Shown one piece after another: positions 45,359 to 53,631 of a stretch of 64,000 nucleotides of DNA (position 1 is its first letter; each line of letters starts with the position of its first letter). A model generated the notes under the pieces. That model was not told the origin of the DNA, did no database searches, and saw only the letters and a list, made by a program, of their open reading frames with translations. The position numbers and the translations under genes were made by a program. This DNA comes from Rhodoferax sp. (lineage in GTDB: Bacteria; Pseudomonadota; Gammaproteobacteria; Burkholderiales; Burkholderiaceae_C): the NCBI RefSeq assembly GCF_030697375.1, contig NZ_JAUYQD010000044.1, positions 186,001 to 250,000 of the forward strand, given 5' to 3'.

Positions 45359-46351
45359 TCAGGCAGCGCTGCCCATGACCAGCGCCAGGGCGGCATAGTC
45401 GCCCACACGGTCGGCCAGACCGGCGGGCACAATCTCGACCCCATCGGTCAGAGAAGGCAGCTTGCCCGCCACCTGTGCGCGCAGCTTGGGCAACAAAAAG
45501 TCGCGGTGGTGCCAGAACACGCTGCCGCCCATACTGATGCGCTGCAAGTCGAGCGTGGCGATCATGTTGTACAGCGCGCGCCCCATCACCCGACATAGTT
45601 CATCAATAATGGCATTGGCCCTTGTATCACCTGCGTAGGCAGCTACAAAAAGCGTAGCAGCATCGGCATACCCCTGGGCGTCAAAACGCCGGGCGATGGC
45701 GTTGCCCGCCACCAAGCCCTCCAGGTCGCCCACATTGCCACAACCACACAAGGCGTCGCTGTTGTCGCTGACAAAAGTGTGCCCGGCATGGCCGGCATTG
45801 CCGTTTTTACCCCGCAAAATGCGGCCATCCACACACAGGCCCATGCCAATGCCGGTACTCCAGGTGACATAGGCGCAGTTGGCCACGCCCTGCAGGGCGC
45901 CCCAGCGGCGCTCGGCCTCCAGCGCGCCCACGCCGTCGTTTTCCACCCGCACATTGGGGAAGGCTGCACGCAGCGGTGCTTCCAGCAAGGCCGTGGCCCA
46001 GTCGTTGGGCAGGCCCCGGGCTTTGCCGGCCATGCCGCCACAGATATTGGGGCCGGCCAACTCCACCAGGCCATCGCGCAGCACAAAGGGGCCGCAGGTC
46101 GCCACACCCATGGCTGCAATGTCGGCCACGGCCACCCCGGCAGCCGCGCAGCTTTGGCCCACCATGCGGACGATCTGGGCGGCCAGGGCACCGTTGTCCC
46201 CCTCTTTGGCGGTGGGTTCGGCCACTTTGCCACGGATGCCGTGTTCGTCCGCCACGCTGATGGCCACCTTGGTGCCGCCAATGTCCACGCACGCGACGGG
46301 AGCCGAACCGGCGGGAAGTTGAATGTGGGGGGCAAAAATGGCTGTGGGCAT
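45359..46351 (-). CDS. ROK-family sugar kinase (probable glucokinase)
   Basis: A 330-residue cytosolic kinase. The ATP motif is VACVDIGGTKVAISVADEHG; the active-site Asp lies in VRVENDGVGALEAERRWG; the ROK signature is GNAGHAGHTFVSDNSDALCG followed by CGNVGDLEGLVAG, with the Cys and His residues that bind zinc. ATG 46351 was chosen; the longer frame overlaps the cupin gene. It would phosphorylate the sugar brought in by the neighbouring transporter. A segment (residues about 231-245, VAAYAGDTRANA) coincides with an interspersed repeat at 45617-45659. N-acetylglucosamine or mannose are possible alternative substrates. Confidence 0.9.
   Translation of the reverse strand: MPTAIFAPHIQLPAGSAPVACVDIGGTKVAISVADEHGIRGKVAEPTAKEGDNGALAAQIVRMVGQSCAAAGVAVADIAAMGVATCGPFVLRDGLVELAGPNICGGMAGKARGLPNDWATALLEAPLRAAFPNVRVENDGVGALEAERRWGALQGVANCAYVTWSTGIGMGLCVDGRILRGKNGNAGHAGHTFVSDNSDALCGCGNVGDLEGLVAGNAIARRFDAQGYADAATLFVAAYAGDTRANAIIDELCRVMGRALYNMIATLDLQRISMGGSVFWHHRDFLLPKLRAQVAGKLPSLTDGVEIVPAGLADRVGDYAALALVMGSAA
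45617..45659 (-). repeat. Short interspersed repeat, in-frame copy within the ROK kinase gene
   Basis: On the minus strand this reads TGCTACGCTTTTTGTAGCTG, CTACGC, a spacer and CAAGGGCC, the same TGCTAC...TAGCTGC...GCGC...AAGGGCTAG layout as the copies at 25615 and in cca, more diverged. It keeps the kinase frame open. Confidence 0.55.
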
Positions 46352-46409
46352 GGTGGTATCCGAAAGGGTTTTCACGGGGTGGGCGGAAGGTGCGGTGCGC
46401 TGGGTTGGC

Positions 46410-46778
46410 TTACGGACGACCGTAGTCGTCTTGCAGGCGCACGATGTCGTCTTCACCCAGGTAGGCACCAAACTGTACCTCCACAATCTCCACCGGCTCG
46501 GTGCCGGTGTTGGCCAGGCGGTGCACCTGCCCCACGGCAATGTCGCAATGCCCGCCCAGGGCCAGGTCAAACACCTGCTCGCCCAGGGTGACGCGGGCGC
46601 AGCCCTGCACCACCACCCAGTGCTCGGAGCGCTGGTGGTGCTTTTGCAGGCTGAGTTGTTGGCCCGGCAACACCGCGATGCGTTTGATTTTGTTGCCCGC
46701 CACTTCCGACACCGTTTCATACCAGCCCCAGGGGCGCTGGGTGCGTTCAATGGTTTCGGTTCGGGTGGTGGTTTGCAT
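46410..46778 (-). CDS. Cupin protein, mannose-6-phosphate isomerase type II-like domain
   Basis: A 122-residue single cupin domain that matches the C-terminal isomerase half of bifunctional ManC/AlgA enzymes: TQRPWGWYETV, IKRIAVLPGQQLSLQKHHQR (metal-binding His/Gln), SEHWVVVQGCARVTLGEQ and IVEVQFGAYLGEDDIVRLQD. It may interconvert mannose-6-P and fructose-6-P. ATG 46778 follows GAGG at good spacing; a longer frame to 46841 is less likely. It precedes the ROK kinase by 58 nt, which fits a mannose/glucose catabolic unit. Stand-alone activity is inferred. Confidence 0.82.
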   Translation of the reverse strand: MQTTTRTETIERTQRPWGWYETVSEVAGNKIKRIAVLPGQQLSLQKHHQRSEHWVVVQGCARVTLGEQVFDLALGGHCDIAVGQVHRLANTGTEPVEIVEVQFGAYLGEDDIVRLQDDYGRP

Positions 46779-46893
46779 GGCGGCCTCGCGCATCGGGATC
46801 GTTAAATAGCCGTGGATACTAACCCGCAACCGGCCCACCAAGTTACCAAGCCGTTACTTTGTTACCTATTTTTAAAGGACTTTTAGGCCTTGG

Positions 46894-48033
46894 TTACAAA
46901 CGGTGGGTCTTGTCGCCACGGGCGAAACCGAGCGCATCCCAGACCGCGCCACGGGTCAGGCCAATCACCTTGAAAAGCTCTCCCATCTCATGCTCCATGA
47001 GCAGTTTTTGGGCGGCCACGCGCTCGGGCAGGGAGGCCGATTGCATGGCCTCGACCAGGCCGCAGTTCATCAAAAAATGCGCCTGGTTGGTGTAGCCCAG
47101 CACCTCCAGCCCGGCGTCCTGCGCGGCCAGGGCGATGCCGGTGAAGTTGACATGCGCCGTGATGTCTTTCAGCCCCACATCCTGCAAGGGGTCGGGGTCG
47201 GCTTGGTGGGCGCGGTGGCACATGACGGTGCCCATGTGGCGTTGGGGGTGGTAGTACTCCCCTTCCGGAAAACCGTAGTCGAGCAGAAAAATGGCGCCCG
47301 CCTCCAAGTGATCGGCCAGGGTGCGGACAAAGGCCTCGCCCTGGGAGTGGATCTCGGTGAGGTAGTCGTGCGCGCCGGGCACCTCCACCGGCGGGCGCAG
47401 GGGGGTGGCACGGTCTTCCCAGGCAAAACCGGCCCCTGCATCAGAACAGGCCACGCCGCGCTCGTGCCAAACGCCGTTCACCCGGGCCAACAGTTGCACC
47501 GGCATGGCGTCCAGCACTTCGTTGCCCACCACCACGCCGCGCAGAGCCGCAGGCAACGCGGACGCCCACTGCACCGTGTTAGCGTGGGCCTGCAACGTGG
47601 CTTTTTGGCGCGCTTTCAGCGTTTCCGACAAATCCACAATGGTGTAGCGCCGCAGGCGCACGCCCAGGGCGGCCAAGGCGTCCAGCAATTGCAGCGCCAG
47701 CGCACCGGTGCCCGCGCCAAACTCCCACACCTCATCGGTGCCGGTGGCCTCCAGGGCCTGCGCCACCTGGCGCGCCAGCGCCTGGCCAAACAAGGGCGTC
47801 ATCTCGGGCGCGGTGACGAAATCGCTGTTGTGCGGCAGGCTGCCAAACTTGGTGGAGCCATGGGCGTAGTAGCCCAGCCCCGGCGCATACAGGGCCTGGG
47901 CCATAAAGGTATCAAAACCCATCCAGCCGCCATGGGCCTGGATACGGTGCCGCAGATGGGATGCCAAAGCCGCGTGCAGGGCCTGCGGTGTGTCGTGCAG
48001 CGGGGGGGTCGTTAAACTCGGAGGTGTTGTCAT
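46894..48033 (-). CDS. SAM-dependent methyltransferase, MidA/NDUFAF7 family
   Basis: A 379-residue class I methyltransferase. N-terminal GGWMGFDTFMAQALYAPGLG and YYAHGSTKFGSLPHNSDFVT, then the SAM motif VWEFGAGTGALALQLL, VVGNEVLDAMPV and FLLDYGFPEGEYYHPQRHMG are diagnostic of the DUF185/MidA family. The eukaryotic member methylates an arginine of complex I subunit NDUFS2; the bacterial target is less certain. It is divergent from folM with only 21 nt between start codons, so the promoters must overlap coding DNA. Confidence 0.92.
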   Translation of the reverse strand: MTTPPSLTTPPLHDTPQALHAALASHLRHRIQAHGGWMGFDTFMAQALYAPGLGYYAHGSTKFGSLPHNSDFVTAPEMTPLFGQALARQVAQALEATGTDEVWEFGAGTGALALQLLDALAALGVRLRRYTIVDLSETLKARQKATLQAHANTVQWASALPAALRGVVVGNEVLDAMPVQLLARVNGVWHERGVACSDAGAGFAWEDRATPLRPPVEVPGAHDYLTEIHSQGEAFVRTLADHLEAGAIFLLDYGFPEGEYYHPQRHMGTVMCHRAHQADPDPLQDVGLKDITAHVNFTGIALAAQDAGLEVLGYTNQAHFLMNCGLVEAMQSASLPERVAAQKLLMEHEMGELFKVIGLTRGAVWDALGFARGDKTHRL

Positions 48034-48054
48034 ATCTGCCTGAATTGTCTCCCA

Positions 48055-48858
48055 ATGTCTGCCCCTCGCTCCGCTTCAAGCACACCCACGGTTTTGGTCA
48101 CTGGTGCCGCCAAGCGCCTGGGCCGCGAAATCGCGCTGGGGCTGGCGACCCAAGGCTGGCGGGTTGCCGTGCACTACCGCGACTCGGTCGAGGACGCTAC
48201 AAAAACAGTAGCTGATTGCGCAACATGGACGCCGGGTGCAGCCTCTTTTCGTGCCAACCTCAACAACGAAACGGCGGTGCGCAAGCTGCTGCCCACGGTC
48301 ATTGAAGAATTCGGCCATGTGGATGCGGTGGTCAACAGCGCCTCCACCTTCGAACACGACAACGCCGCCAGCTTCAGTTTTGCGGCCATGGAAAAACACA
48401 TGCGCAGCAACGCCGGTGCGGCCATATTGATCAGCCAGGCGCTGCACACCCACATGGCCCAGCGCAACCAAACGCAAGACGCCGCCCTGCCCCCCCTCGG
48501 CGGCGCGGTGGTCAACCTGCTGGACCAAAAGCTGTGGAACCAAAACCCCGACTTTTTCAGCTACACCCTCTCCAAAGCCGCGCTGGAAGCCGCCACCACC
48601 ATGCTGGCCCTGGCCTTGAGCCCCAGCGTGCGGGTGGTGGGGGTGGCGCCAGGGCTGACCTTGACCAGCCACATGCTCAACGCCGACAAGTTCGCCGCGC
48701 TGCACAAACTCTCGCCACTGGGGCGCTCCTCCACCGCGAAAGACGTGGCGAGCACCGTGCTCTTTGCCCTGCAAAACCAGTCCATCACCGGCACCACGCT
48801 GCTGGTGGACGGCGGCCAGCACCTGATGCGCTTTGAGCGCGATTTTTCCCTGATGTAA
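48055..48858 (+). CDS. folM: SDR pteridine/dihydrofolate reductase-like protein (FolM-like)
   Basis: A 267-residue short-chain dehydrogenase. The cofactor motif is VTGAAKRLGREIALGLA, in which the Arg following the glycine-rich loop is typical of pteridine reductases; VNSASTFEHD replaces NNAG; the catalytic YxxxK is FFSYTLSKAALEA; PGLTL and TTLLVDGGQHLM follow. It likely reduces dihydromonapterin or dihydrofolate. It lies 13 nt before folB in a pterin/folate gene pair. Residues about 48-65 are encoded by an interspersed repeat. Confidence 0.88.
   Translation: MSAPRSASSTPTVLVTGAAKRLGREIALGLATQGWRVAVHYRDSVEDATKTVADCATWTPGAASFRANLNNETAVRKLLPTVIEEFGHVDAVVNSASTFEHDNAASFSFAAMEKHMRSNAGAAILISQALHTHMAQRNQTQDAALPPLGGAVVNLLDQKLWNQNPDFFSYTLSKAALEAATTMLALALSPSVRVVGVAPGLTLTSHMLNADKFAALHKLSPLGRSSTAKDVASTVLFALQNQSITGTTLLVDGGQHLMRFERDFSLM
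48195..48249 (+). repeat. Short interspersed repeat, in-frame copy within folM
   Basis: GCTACAAAAACAGTAGCTGA, TTGCGCAACAT, GGACGCCGGG and CAGCCTCTTTT reproduce the GCTAC-A-run-GTAGCTG-TTGCGCAA layout of the family in diverged form. It encodes part of the variable region before RANLNNETAV and keeps the frame. Confidence 0.55.
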
Positions 48859-48871
48859 GCGGTATTCCACT

Positions 48872-49243
48872 ATGAGCAACACCACAGGCACCCAGACTCT
48901 GACACTGACCGGATTGCGCTTCGATGCCAACCTAGGGATTCTGGAGTCGGAAAAAACGGCGCCCCAGCCCATCCAGGTTGACGCCGAATTGCACCTGGGC
49001 TCCCAGCGCCTGCTGCCGCACGACGACGACATCAACCATGTGCTGGACTACCGCAAGGTGCGCCAGATCATCATCAACGAATGCACCGCCGAACACGTCA
49101 ATCTGCTGGAAAGCCTGATCGGCAAACTCGCCAACCGCCTGATGCAGTTGCCCGGCGTGCTGGGCGTGCGGGTCAAAATTGCCAAGCTGGAAATTTTTGA
49201 CGACTGTGAAGTCGCCATCCGCGTAGAAACCGGCGCGTGGTAA
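48872..49243 (+). CDS. folB: Dihydroneopterin aldolase
   Basis: A 123-residue enzyme cleaving 7,8-dihydroneopterin to 6-hydroxymethyl-dihydropterin and glycolaldehyde in folate synthesis. Typical landmarks are TLTGLRFDANLGILESEKTA, the substrate-binding VLDYRKVRQIIINECTAEHV, NLLESLIGKLANRLM and the C-terminal VRVKIAKLEIFDDCEVAIRV. Usual length. It follows folM by 13 nt. Confidence 0.93.
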   Translation: MSNTTGTQTLTLTGLRFDANLGILESEKTAPQPIQVDAELHLGSQRLLPHDDDINHVLDYRKVRQIIINECTAEHVNLLESLIGKLANRLMQLPGVLGVRVKIAKLEIFDDCEVAIRVETGAW

Positions 49244-49267
49244 ATCGGTCACTGAAGAAAGAATTTT

Positions 49268-50191
49268 ATGAGTGCAGTCTGGATAGAAAACGAAGTGTCT
49301 CCCGCCAACGCGGGCAGCCTCAAAATCGAACGCGAAACCCACAAGCTGGAAAAACGCCTGTGCCGCCAAGTGGGCCAGGCCATCATCGACTTCAACATGA
49401 TTGAAGAAGGCGACCGCGTCATGGTGTGCCTGTCCGGGGGCAAGGACAGCTTTGGCATGCTCGACATCCTGCTCAAGCTGCAGGCGCGCGCGCCGGTCAA
49501 ATTCGAGCTGATTGCGGTCAACCTGGACCAGAAGCAGCCCGGTTTTCCCGACCACATCCTGCCCGAGTACCTGAAAAAACTGGGCGTGCCGTTTCACATT
49601 GAAACGCAGGACACCTACAGCATCGTCAAAAAAGTGGTGCCCGAGGGCAAGACCATGTGCAGCCTGTGCAGCCGCCTGCGCCGGGGCATTTTGTACCGCG
49701 TGGCCGACGAACTCAAAATCACCAAGATCGCCCTGGGCCACCACCGCGACGACATGCTGCAGACCTTCTTCCTGAACATGTTCTTCGGCGGCAAGCTCAA
49801 GGGCATGCCCCCGAAGCTGGTCAGCGACGACGGCGGCCACATCGTGATCCGCCCCCTGGCCAATGTGGCCGAAAAAGACCTGATCCGCTGGGCCGAACAC
49901 CGCCAGTTCCCCATCATCCCCTGCAACCTGTGTGGCAGCCAGGAGCATTTGCAGCGCAAACAGATCGGCAACATGATCCGTGACTGGGAAAAGCAGTACC
50001 CCGGTCGCTCCGAGACCATGTTCACCGCGCTGCAAAACGTGGTGCCCTCACACCTGATGGACCACAAACGCCACGACTTCAAAAACATCCAGGTCACCGG
50101 CGTGCCCGATGCAAACGGCGACAAGGCGTTTGACGACGAAGAATTCCCCACCCAGGCCAGCCTGCCGGGCCTGCAAGTCGTGAGCATGTGA
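49268..50191 (+). CDS. ttcA: tRNA 2-thiocytidine(32) synthetase TtcA
   Basis: Thiolates cytidine 32 of certain tRNAs using ATP and an Fe-S cluster. The 307-residue protein has the PP-loop [19 protein letters not shown], the cysteine pair [10 protein letters not shown] and the second pair [12 protein letters not shown], with [20 protein letters not shown] and [20 protein letters not shown] between them. All cluster cysteines expected are present. It overlaps the following lipoprotein gene by one base (TGATG). Confidence 0.97.
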   Translation: MSAVWIENEVSPANAGSLKIERETHKLEKRLCRQVGQAIIDFNMIEEGDRVMVCLSGGKDSFGMLDILLKLQARAPVKFELIAVNLDQKQPGFPDHILPEYLKKLGVPFHIETQDTYSIVKKVVPEGKTMCSLCSRLRRGILYRVADELKITKIALGHHRDDMLQTFFLNMFFGGKLKGMPPKLVSDDGGHIVIRPLANVAEKDLIRWAEHRQFPIIPCNLCGSQEHLQRKQIGNMIRDWEKQYPGRSETMFTALQNVVPSHLMDHKRHDFKNIQVTGVPDANGDKAFDDEEFPTQASLPGLQVVSM

Positions 50192-50805
50192 TGTCCTGGC
50201 CCGCCCTGACGCCGATCCGCCACGGGCTCGCCGCCGGGCTTGCGGCCCTGCTGTTGGGCGGATGCTCCCTGCCCCGCATGATCGACAGCGAGGTGGAGAG
50301 TTTTGTGGGCGCACCGGCTGCGGTCGCCGGTGCGACCTACCGCTTCGAGCGCCTGCCCTCGCAGCAGGCACTGGGCGCGGCACAGAACCAGACCGAGGCC
50401 CTGGCCGAAGCGGCCTTGGGCCGTGCCGGGCTGGTGCGCGACGACGCACACGCCCGCTACAGCGTGCAAGTTGGGGTGAAAGTGCTGCAGTTTCAGCCTG
50501 CGCCACGGCGTCAACCCCATTTCGGCGGCCCCCTTGTGAGCGCGAATGGCACGCTTTACACCCCCGCCCCCCTGCTGGCTCTGGAGCCGCCCTGGTACAG
50601 CCACACCGTGCATTTTTTGATGCGCGACATCGCCAGCGCCCAGATCGCCTACGAGACCACCGCCAGCTTTGACGGCCCCTGGTCGGACAGCGTCAACCTG
50701 CTGCCGACCATCATGGACGCCGCCCTGCAGGGCTACCCCAATCCGCCGCAAGGCCTGCACAAGGTGGTGATTGAATTGCCCGCCCACCGTCCAAGGGAGC
50801 GCTGA
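50191..50805 (+). CDS. DUF4136-like lipoprotein
   Basis: A 204-residue predicted lipoprotein: LAAGLAALLLGGC is the signal and lipobox (Cys about residue 25). The mature part has FVGAPAAVAGATYRFERLPS, the ARYSVQVGVKVLQFQPAPRR stretch and IAYETTASFDGPWSDSVNLL, as in DUF4136 proteins of unknown role. GTG 50188 is an alternative start. It overlaps ttcA and the phosphatase by TGATG at each end, so the three are probably translated together. Confidence 0.82.
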   Translation: MSWPALTPIRHGLAAGLAALLLGGCSLPRMIDSEVESFVGAPAAVAGATYRFERLPSQQALGAAQNQTEALAEAALGRAGLVRDDAHARYSVQVGVKVLQFQPAPRRQPHFGGPLVSANGTLYTPAPLLALEPPWYSHTVHFLMRDIASAQIAYETTASFDGPWSDSVNLLPTIMDAALQGYPNPPQGLHKVVIELPAHRPRER

Positions 50806-51464
50806 TGGGAGCCACCCGCATCATTGCCGTGCGCCACGGCGAAACCGCCTGGAATGTGGACACCCGCATCCAGGGGCAGCTGGACATCGCCCTCAACGAC
50901 AAGGGGCGCTGGCAGGCCGAGCGCGTGGGCGCCGCACTGGCGGAAGAAGCCGTGGTGCGGATCTACTCCAGCGACCTGTCCCGGGCCCAGGCCACGGCGC
51001 AGGCCATCGCCCGCCATGCCCGCGAACCTTTGGCGCGTGCGGTGCAATTGCACACGGGCTTGCGGGAACGGGGCTTCGGCACCTTTGAAGGCCAAACCTA
51101 CGCCGAGATTGAGGCGCAATGGCCCGAAGCATCGCTGCGCTGGAAACGGCGAGACCCCGACTTTGCGCCCCCCGGTGGCGAAACCCCGGTGCAGGTGCAT
51201 GCCCGCGTACAACGCACGGTGAACGAAATTGCCCGCCAGCACCTGGGCGAACTCATTGTGCTGGTGGCCCATGGCGGTGTCATGGACATGCTCTACCGTC
51301 TGGCCACCCAGCAGCCGATTGGCAGCACCCGCACCTGGGAACTGGGCAATGCGGCGATCAACCGCCTGCTCTGGACCCCCGATGCACTCACCTTGGTGGG
51401 ATGGGCCGATACCCACCACCTGGATGAGGGGGTACTGGACGACAGCAGTGTGGTGTCCGATTAG
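50805..51464 (+). CDS. Histidine phosphatase (phosphoglycerate mutase-like, GpmB type)
   Basis: A 219-residue phosphatase. The catalytic RHG motif is IIAVRHGETAWNVDTRIQGQ, IYSSDLSRAQATAQAIARH follows, then the proton donor region LRERGFGTFEGQTYAEIE and the second His in LVAHGGVMDMLYRLA. It is cofactor-independent-mutase-like, but such proteins are usually phosphatases. Its last 427 bp recur with about 97% identity at 53632-54058, and about 83 bp near the end recur with about 84% identity at 55536-55618. This copy appears intact. Confidence 0.93.
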   Translation: MGATRIIAVRHGETAWNVDTRIQGQLDIALNDKGRWQAERVGAALAEEAVVRIYSSDLSRAQATAQAIARHAREPLARAVQLHTGLRERGFGTFEGQTYAEIEAQWPEASLRWKRRDPDFAPPGGETPVQVHARVQRTVNEIARQHLGELIVLVAHGGVMDMLYRLATQQPIGSTRTWELGNAAINRLLWTPDALTLVGWADTHHLDEGVLDDSSVVSD

Positions 51465-51639
51465 AAGCAGGATAACGGAGTCCTCCAGAGCCACAGCGCC
51501 ATGCTCTTCGCCTTCGGATCATTGTTTTTCAATCACACTCCACGTCAAGGAGCGTCTCACAGAGGTTGACCACGACAGCCACCTGTGGCAGCAGCGCACG
51601 CGGAAACACCACCGGCTTATGACAAAAATGATGGAGAAC

Positions 51640-52173
51640 TTAGTCCTTGGCTTTGACGCGTACAACCGTGCTTTTACGCTTCGCGGGCGCCGACGACTGC
51701 AACACAGCTAGTGCCACCTCATCAGGCTTGTGGCTTACCAAGTCTTGGAAACTCAATGAAGGCAACAAGAAAGGCCCATGGGCTGAGCGGCTGGTGATGG
51801 TGCTCACCATTTCGCGTACTGCCCCGTACAACAATGACACCCCATTGACCAATGCGCGAACGCGGCGTTCCTCGGCTTGCCCAATTACCTGCGTCAAGTG
51901 CATGCGCACAACGCCCCGCACGGAAACCTGAATGTTGTACGGCGCCTGGGCGTCTTCCTTCGGCCCGACACGCAAAGTCAGCTTGACGCCGAAGTCGGAA
52001 TATTTTTCATTCTCATCCAGCAATGCCAGTCCTGTATCAGCCGACATGGCCAGCTTGCCAGGAAAAAAGACCAAGCCGGGCGCAAACGCAGGGTCCGCCG
52101 CGTACCCTTCCACAGGCATCACGGACACGCCATCAAACGTGTACTCCAGCATCTGCAAAGGACTAAGCTGCAC
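51640..52173 (-). CDS. SecB-like chaperone of a toxin-antitoxin-chaperone module
   Basis: A 177-residue protein with the SecB fold pattern: a beta-rich N-terminal half (LTLRVGPKEDAQAPYNIQVS; VRGVVRM) and helices VNGVSLLYGAVREMVSTITS followed by LPSLSF, which matches the SecB segment PYARE-ITSMVSRG--P-L-L-PVNF. The general SecB is not in this window; this copy is third in a toxin-antitoxin operon, as in the M. tuberculosis HigBA1-Rv1957 TAC system, where the chaperone folds and protects the antitoxin. Start GTG 52173 lies inside the antitoxin gene after an AAGAGG site (11-nt overlap). Confidence 0.85.
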   Translation of the reverse strand: MQLSPLQMLEYTFDGVSVMPVEGYAADPAFAPGLVFFPGKLAMSADTGLALLDENEKYSDFGVKLTLRVGPKEDAQAPYNIQVSVRGVVRMHLTQVIGQAEERRVRALVNGVSLLYGAVREMVSTITSRSAHGPFLLPSLSFQDLVSHKPDEVALAVLQSSAPAKRKSTVVRVKAKD

Positions 52174-52639
52174 AGGCTACCTCTTGAAACATCGCATCGT
52201 GGTTGGACGAGTCCAGCTGCATATCGAAGTGCGAAAACTCCATGGCCCCTGTAAATTGGCCGGCCATGGACTTCATGGTCGTGCGGCTCATCCACTCCTT
52301 CAAGTCCGGGGCATCCACCATATCCAGCGCCAGACTCGCTTGGGCATCCCAAGGCTGCGCAGCAGCGGGTGCGCCCATTTTGCGAAACACGGCATCAAAG
52401 GTGTAGCCCAAGGCCGTCGTCACTGCGGCAATGGTCTGCACAGTCAGGTTTTCATGGCCGGAAAGCACTTGCGTCACACGTGCACGGCTCCAACCCAGGG
52501 CGCGGGCCAGATCAGCGCGGGTCTTGCCTGCGTGGTGCAGCAGCAGCGTCAAATCAGCGGCCACATCCACAGCTTTGAGCTCTTCTGCCAGCCCTTCGTG
52601 GGCAGCAATCAAATCGCCAAAAAGAGGTTTATGTTCCAT
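52163..52639 (-). CDS. HigA-like XRE antitoxin with chaperone-addiction tail
   Basis: A 158-residue DNA-binding antitoxin. After an N-terminal helix (about 1-35), the HTH occupies about 36-85: TRADLARALGWSRARVTQVL and NLTVQTIAAVTTALGYTFDA. The roughly 70 residues after the HTH (DAQASLALDMVDAPDLKEWM to the end DAMFQEVACAA) exceed a plain HigA and would be the chaperone-addiction region that needs the SecB-like partner. ATG 52639 or 52645 could be the start. It is 12 nt after the toxin gene and should also bind the operator at 53139-53158. Confidence 0.85.
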   Translation of the reverse strand: MEHKPLFGDLIAAHEGLAEELKAVDVAADLTLLLHHAGKTRADLARALGWSRARVTQVLSGHENLTVQTIAAVTTALGYTFDAVFRKMGAPAAAQPWDAQASLALDMVDAPDLKEWMSRTTMKSMAGQFTGAMEFSHFDMQLDSSNHDAMFQEVACAA

Positions 52640-52651
52640 AGTCATCTCACT

Positions 52652-53137
52652 TCATTCAATCCATTGCAGACCCGCTGCAGAACGGGAGGCCGTCAGAAAA
52701 TCAATCACAGCCGCCTTGGCTTGATTGGTATCTTTGGCGGAAAGCTTATCTGTACGTTTGGGCAATGTGTGCGCCAACAAGACCACCTTATCCGCGGCGT
52801 AATAAAACAGAATCCGAATGTCACCATGCCGATACCGCCACACCGTCTCCTTGCGTTGTGTCAGCTCACAGTAAAAGGGCTCAAAAGCCTCGTGCACCGC
52901 CTTTGGATCAGTAAGCTGGTTAAACGGCTTGCCTAACTGGGCCAACTTCAACAGCATTTTCAAACCCGCCAACGCTTGCTTGCGGTCATTTCCACCCATG
53001 CCACTAACCGCCTCAAACACCTTCGCCGACTCTCTGCGCTTTGCGTCTGTACAAGGCGAAACCACCTTGAACCGACCTTGCGCCGACACCACCCCTACCT
53101 CAAAGTCACTCACCCTGATTTCGGTTAAAAGATACAT
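52652..53137 (-). CDS. RelE/HigB-like toxin (Gp49 family)
   Basis: A 161-residue toxin with an N-terminal extension of about 65 residues (EIRVSDFEVGVVSAQGRFKV) before the RelE fold: KAVHEAFEPFYCELTQRKET, VWRYRHGDIRILFYYAADKV and VLLAHTLPKRTDKLSAKDTN then QAKAAVIDFL. The basic RYR/R residues and the VVLLAHTLPKRTD strand-tail are as expected of ribosome-dependent mRNA interferases. The gene is first in the operon, the order found in higBA. Its ATG is directly behind a palindrome and has no ribosome site, so translation may be leaderless. Confidence 0.85.
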   Translation of the reverse strand: MYLLTEIRVSDFEVGVVSAQGRFKVVSPCTDAKRRESAKVFEAVSGMGGNDRKQALAGLKMLLKLAQLGKPFNQLTDPKAVHEAFEPFYCELTQRKETVWRYRHGDIRILFYYAADKVVLLAHTLPKRTDKLSAKDTNQAKAAVIDFLTASRSAAGLQWIE

Positions 53138-53138
53138 T

Positions 53139-53158
53139 TGTTTAGCTATAGCTTAACA
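53139..53158. promoter_or_regulatory. Palindromic operator at the start of the toxin-antitoxin-chaperone operon
   Basis: TGTTTAGCTATAGCTTAACA is a 20-bp palindrome with a single mismatched pair, ending one base before the toxin ATG (53137). Antitoxins of the HigA type repress by binding such sites. Its central AGCTATAGCT is perfect. Confidence 0.7.
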
Positions 53159-53285
53159 CTTGCTTGCAGTATTGCATTGGGAAATGCCCCTAGAAAACCT
53201 GCTGAATGCAGGGTTTCAGGCACCGAGGATACTGTTTTTTTCAACAGCCTTACAGAAGCCAATTGCGCGGATCCAGAAATCCGTT

Positions 53286-53522
53286 TGCAATGCGGTCGAT
53301 CAACTCCAACGGTGTAAGGTGCAGTTCATCCACCTTGGTGCCTCGCCTGTCTGCAGTCGGTTCGCTGCTCTGCCTGGCGCAGCGGTACACCAAACCGTTG
53401 CCCTCTGTGCGCAAACGCTCCATGGCAAATGGCGGGCCAGCGCAGTACCTCAGCAACCGCTCCAGTGCTGCACGGTCGTATGCTTCGATGCAGCTCCCCG
53501 CATCCACCGCTACACCACCAGC
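53286..53522 (-). pseudogene. Remnant of an IS91-family (Y2) transposase
   Basis: The minus-strand frame reads GGVAVDAGSCIEAYDRAALE, RLLRYCAGPPFAMERLR, NGLVYRC and ELHLTPLELIDRIA. I recognise this as the C-terminal region of IS91-type transposases, which usually run SVRIEGHDRAGLERLLRYCARPPFA and LTPLELIDRLA. Neither the N-terminal zinc region nor the paired catalytic tyrosines are present, and the frame does not continue as transposase upstream, so the element is truncated and inactive. It lies 128 nt from the toxin operator and 110 nt from the duplicated phosphatase segment. Confidence 0.75.
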
Positions 53523-53631
53523 CGCGAGTACCCCACCCAGGCGCCCCTCTCCACCCGGATCTGCGCGGGGATGGCACCCCTTCCCATGGACGCCATTCGT
53601 GCCTCGGTGGCGGAATTCATCGGGTATGCCA

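Noticed and set aside
51465..51639. Possible genes in the gap between the phosphatase and the SecB-like gene
   Set aside because: Only very short frames; no motif, promoter or clear terminator could be supported. It probably is junction sequence left by rearrangement.
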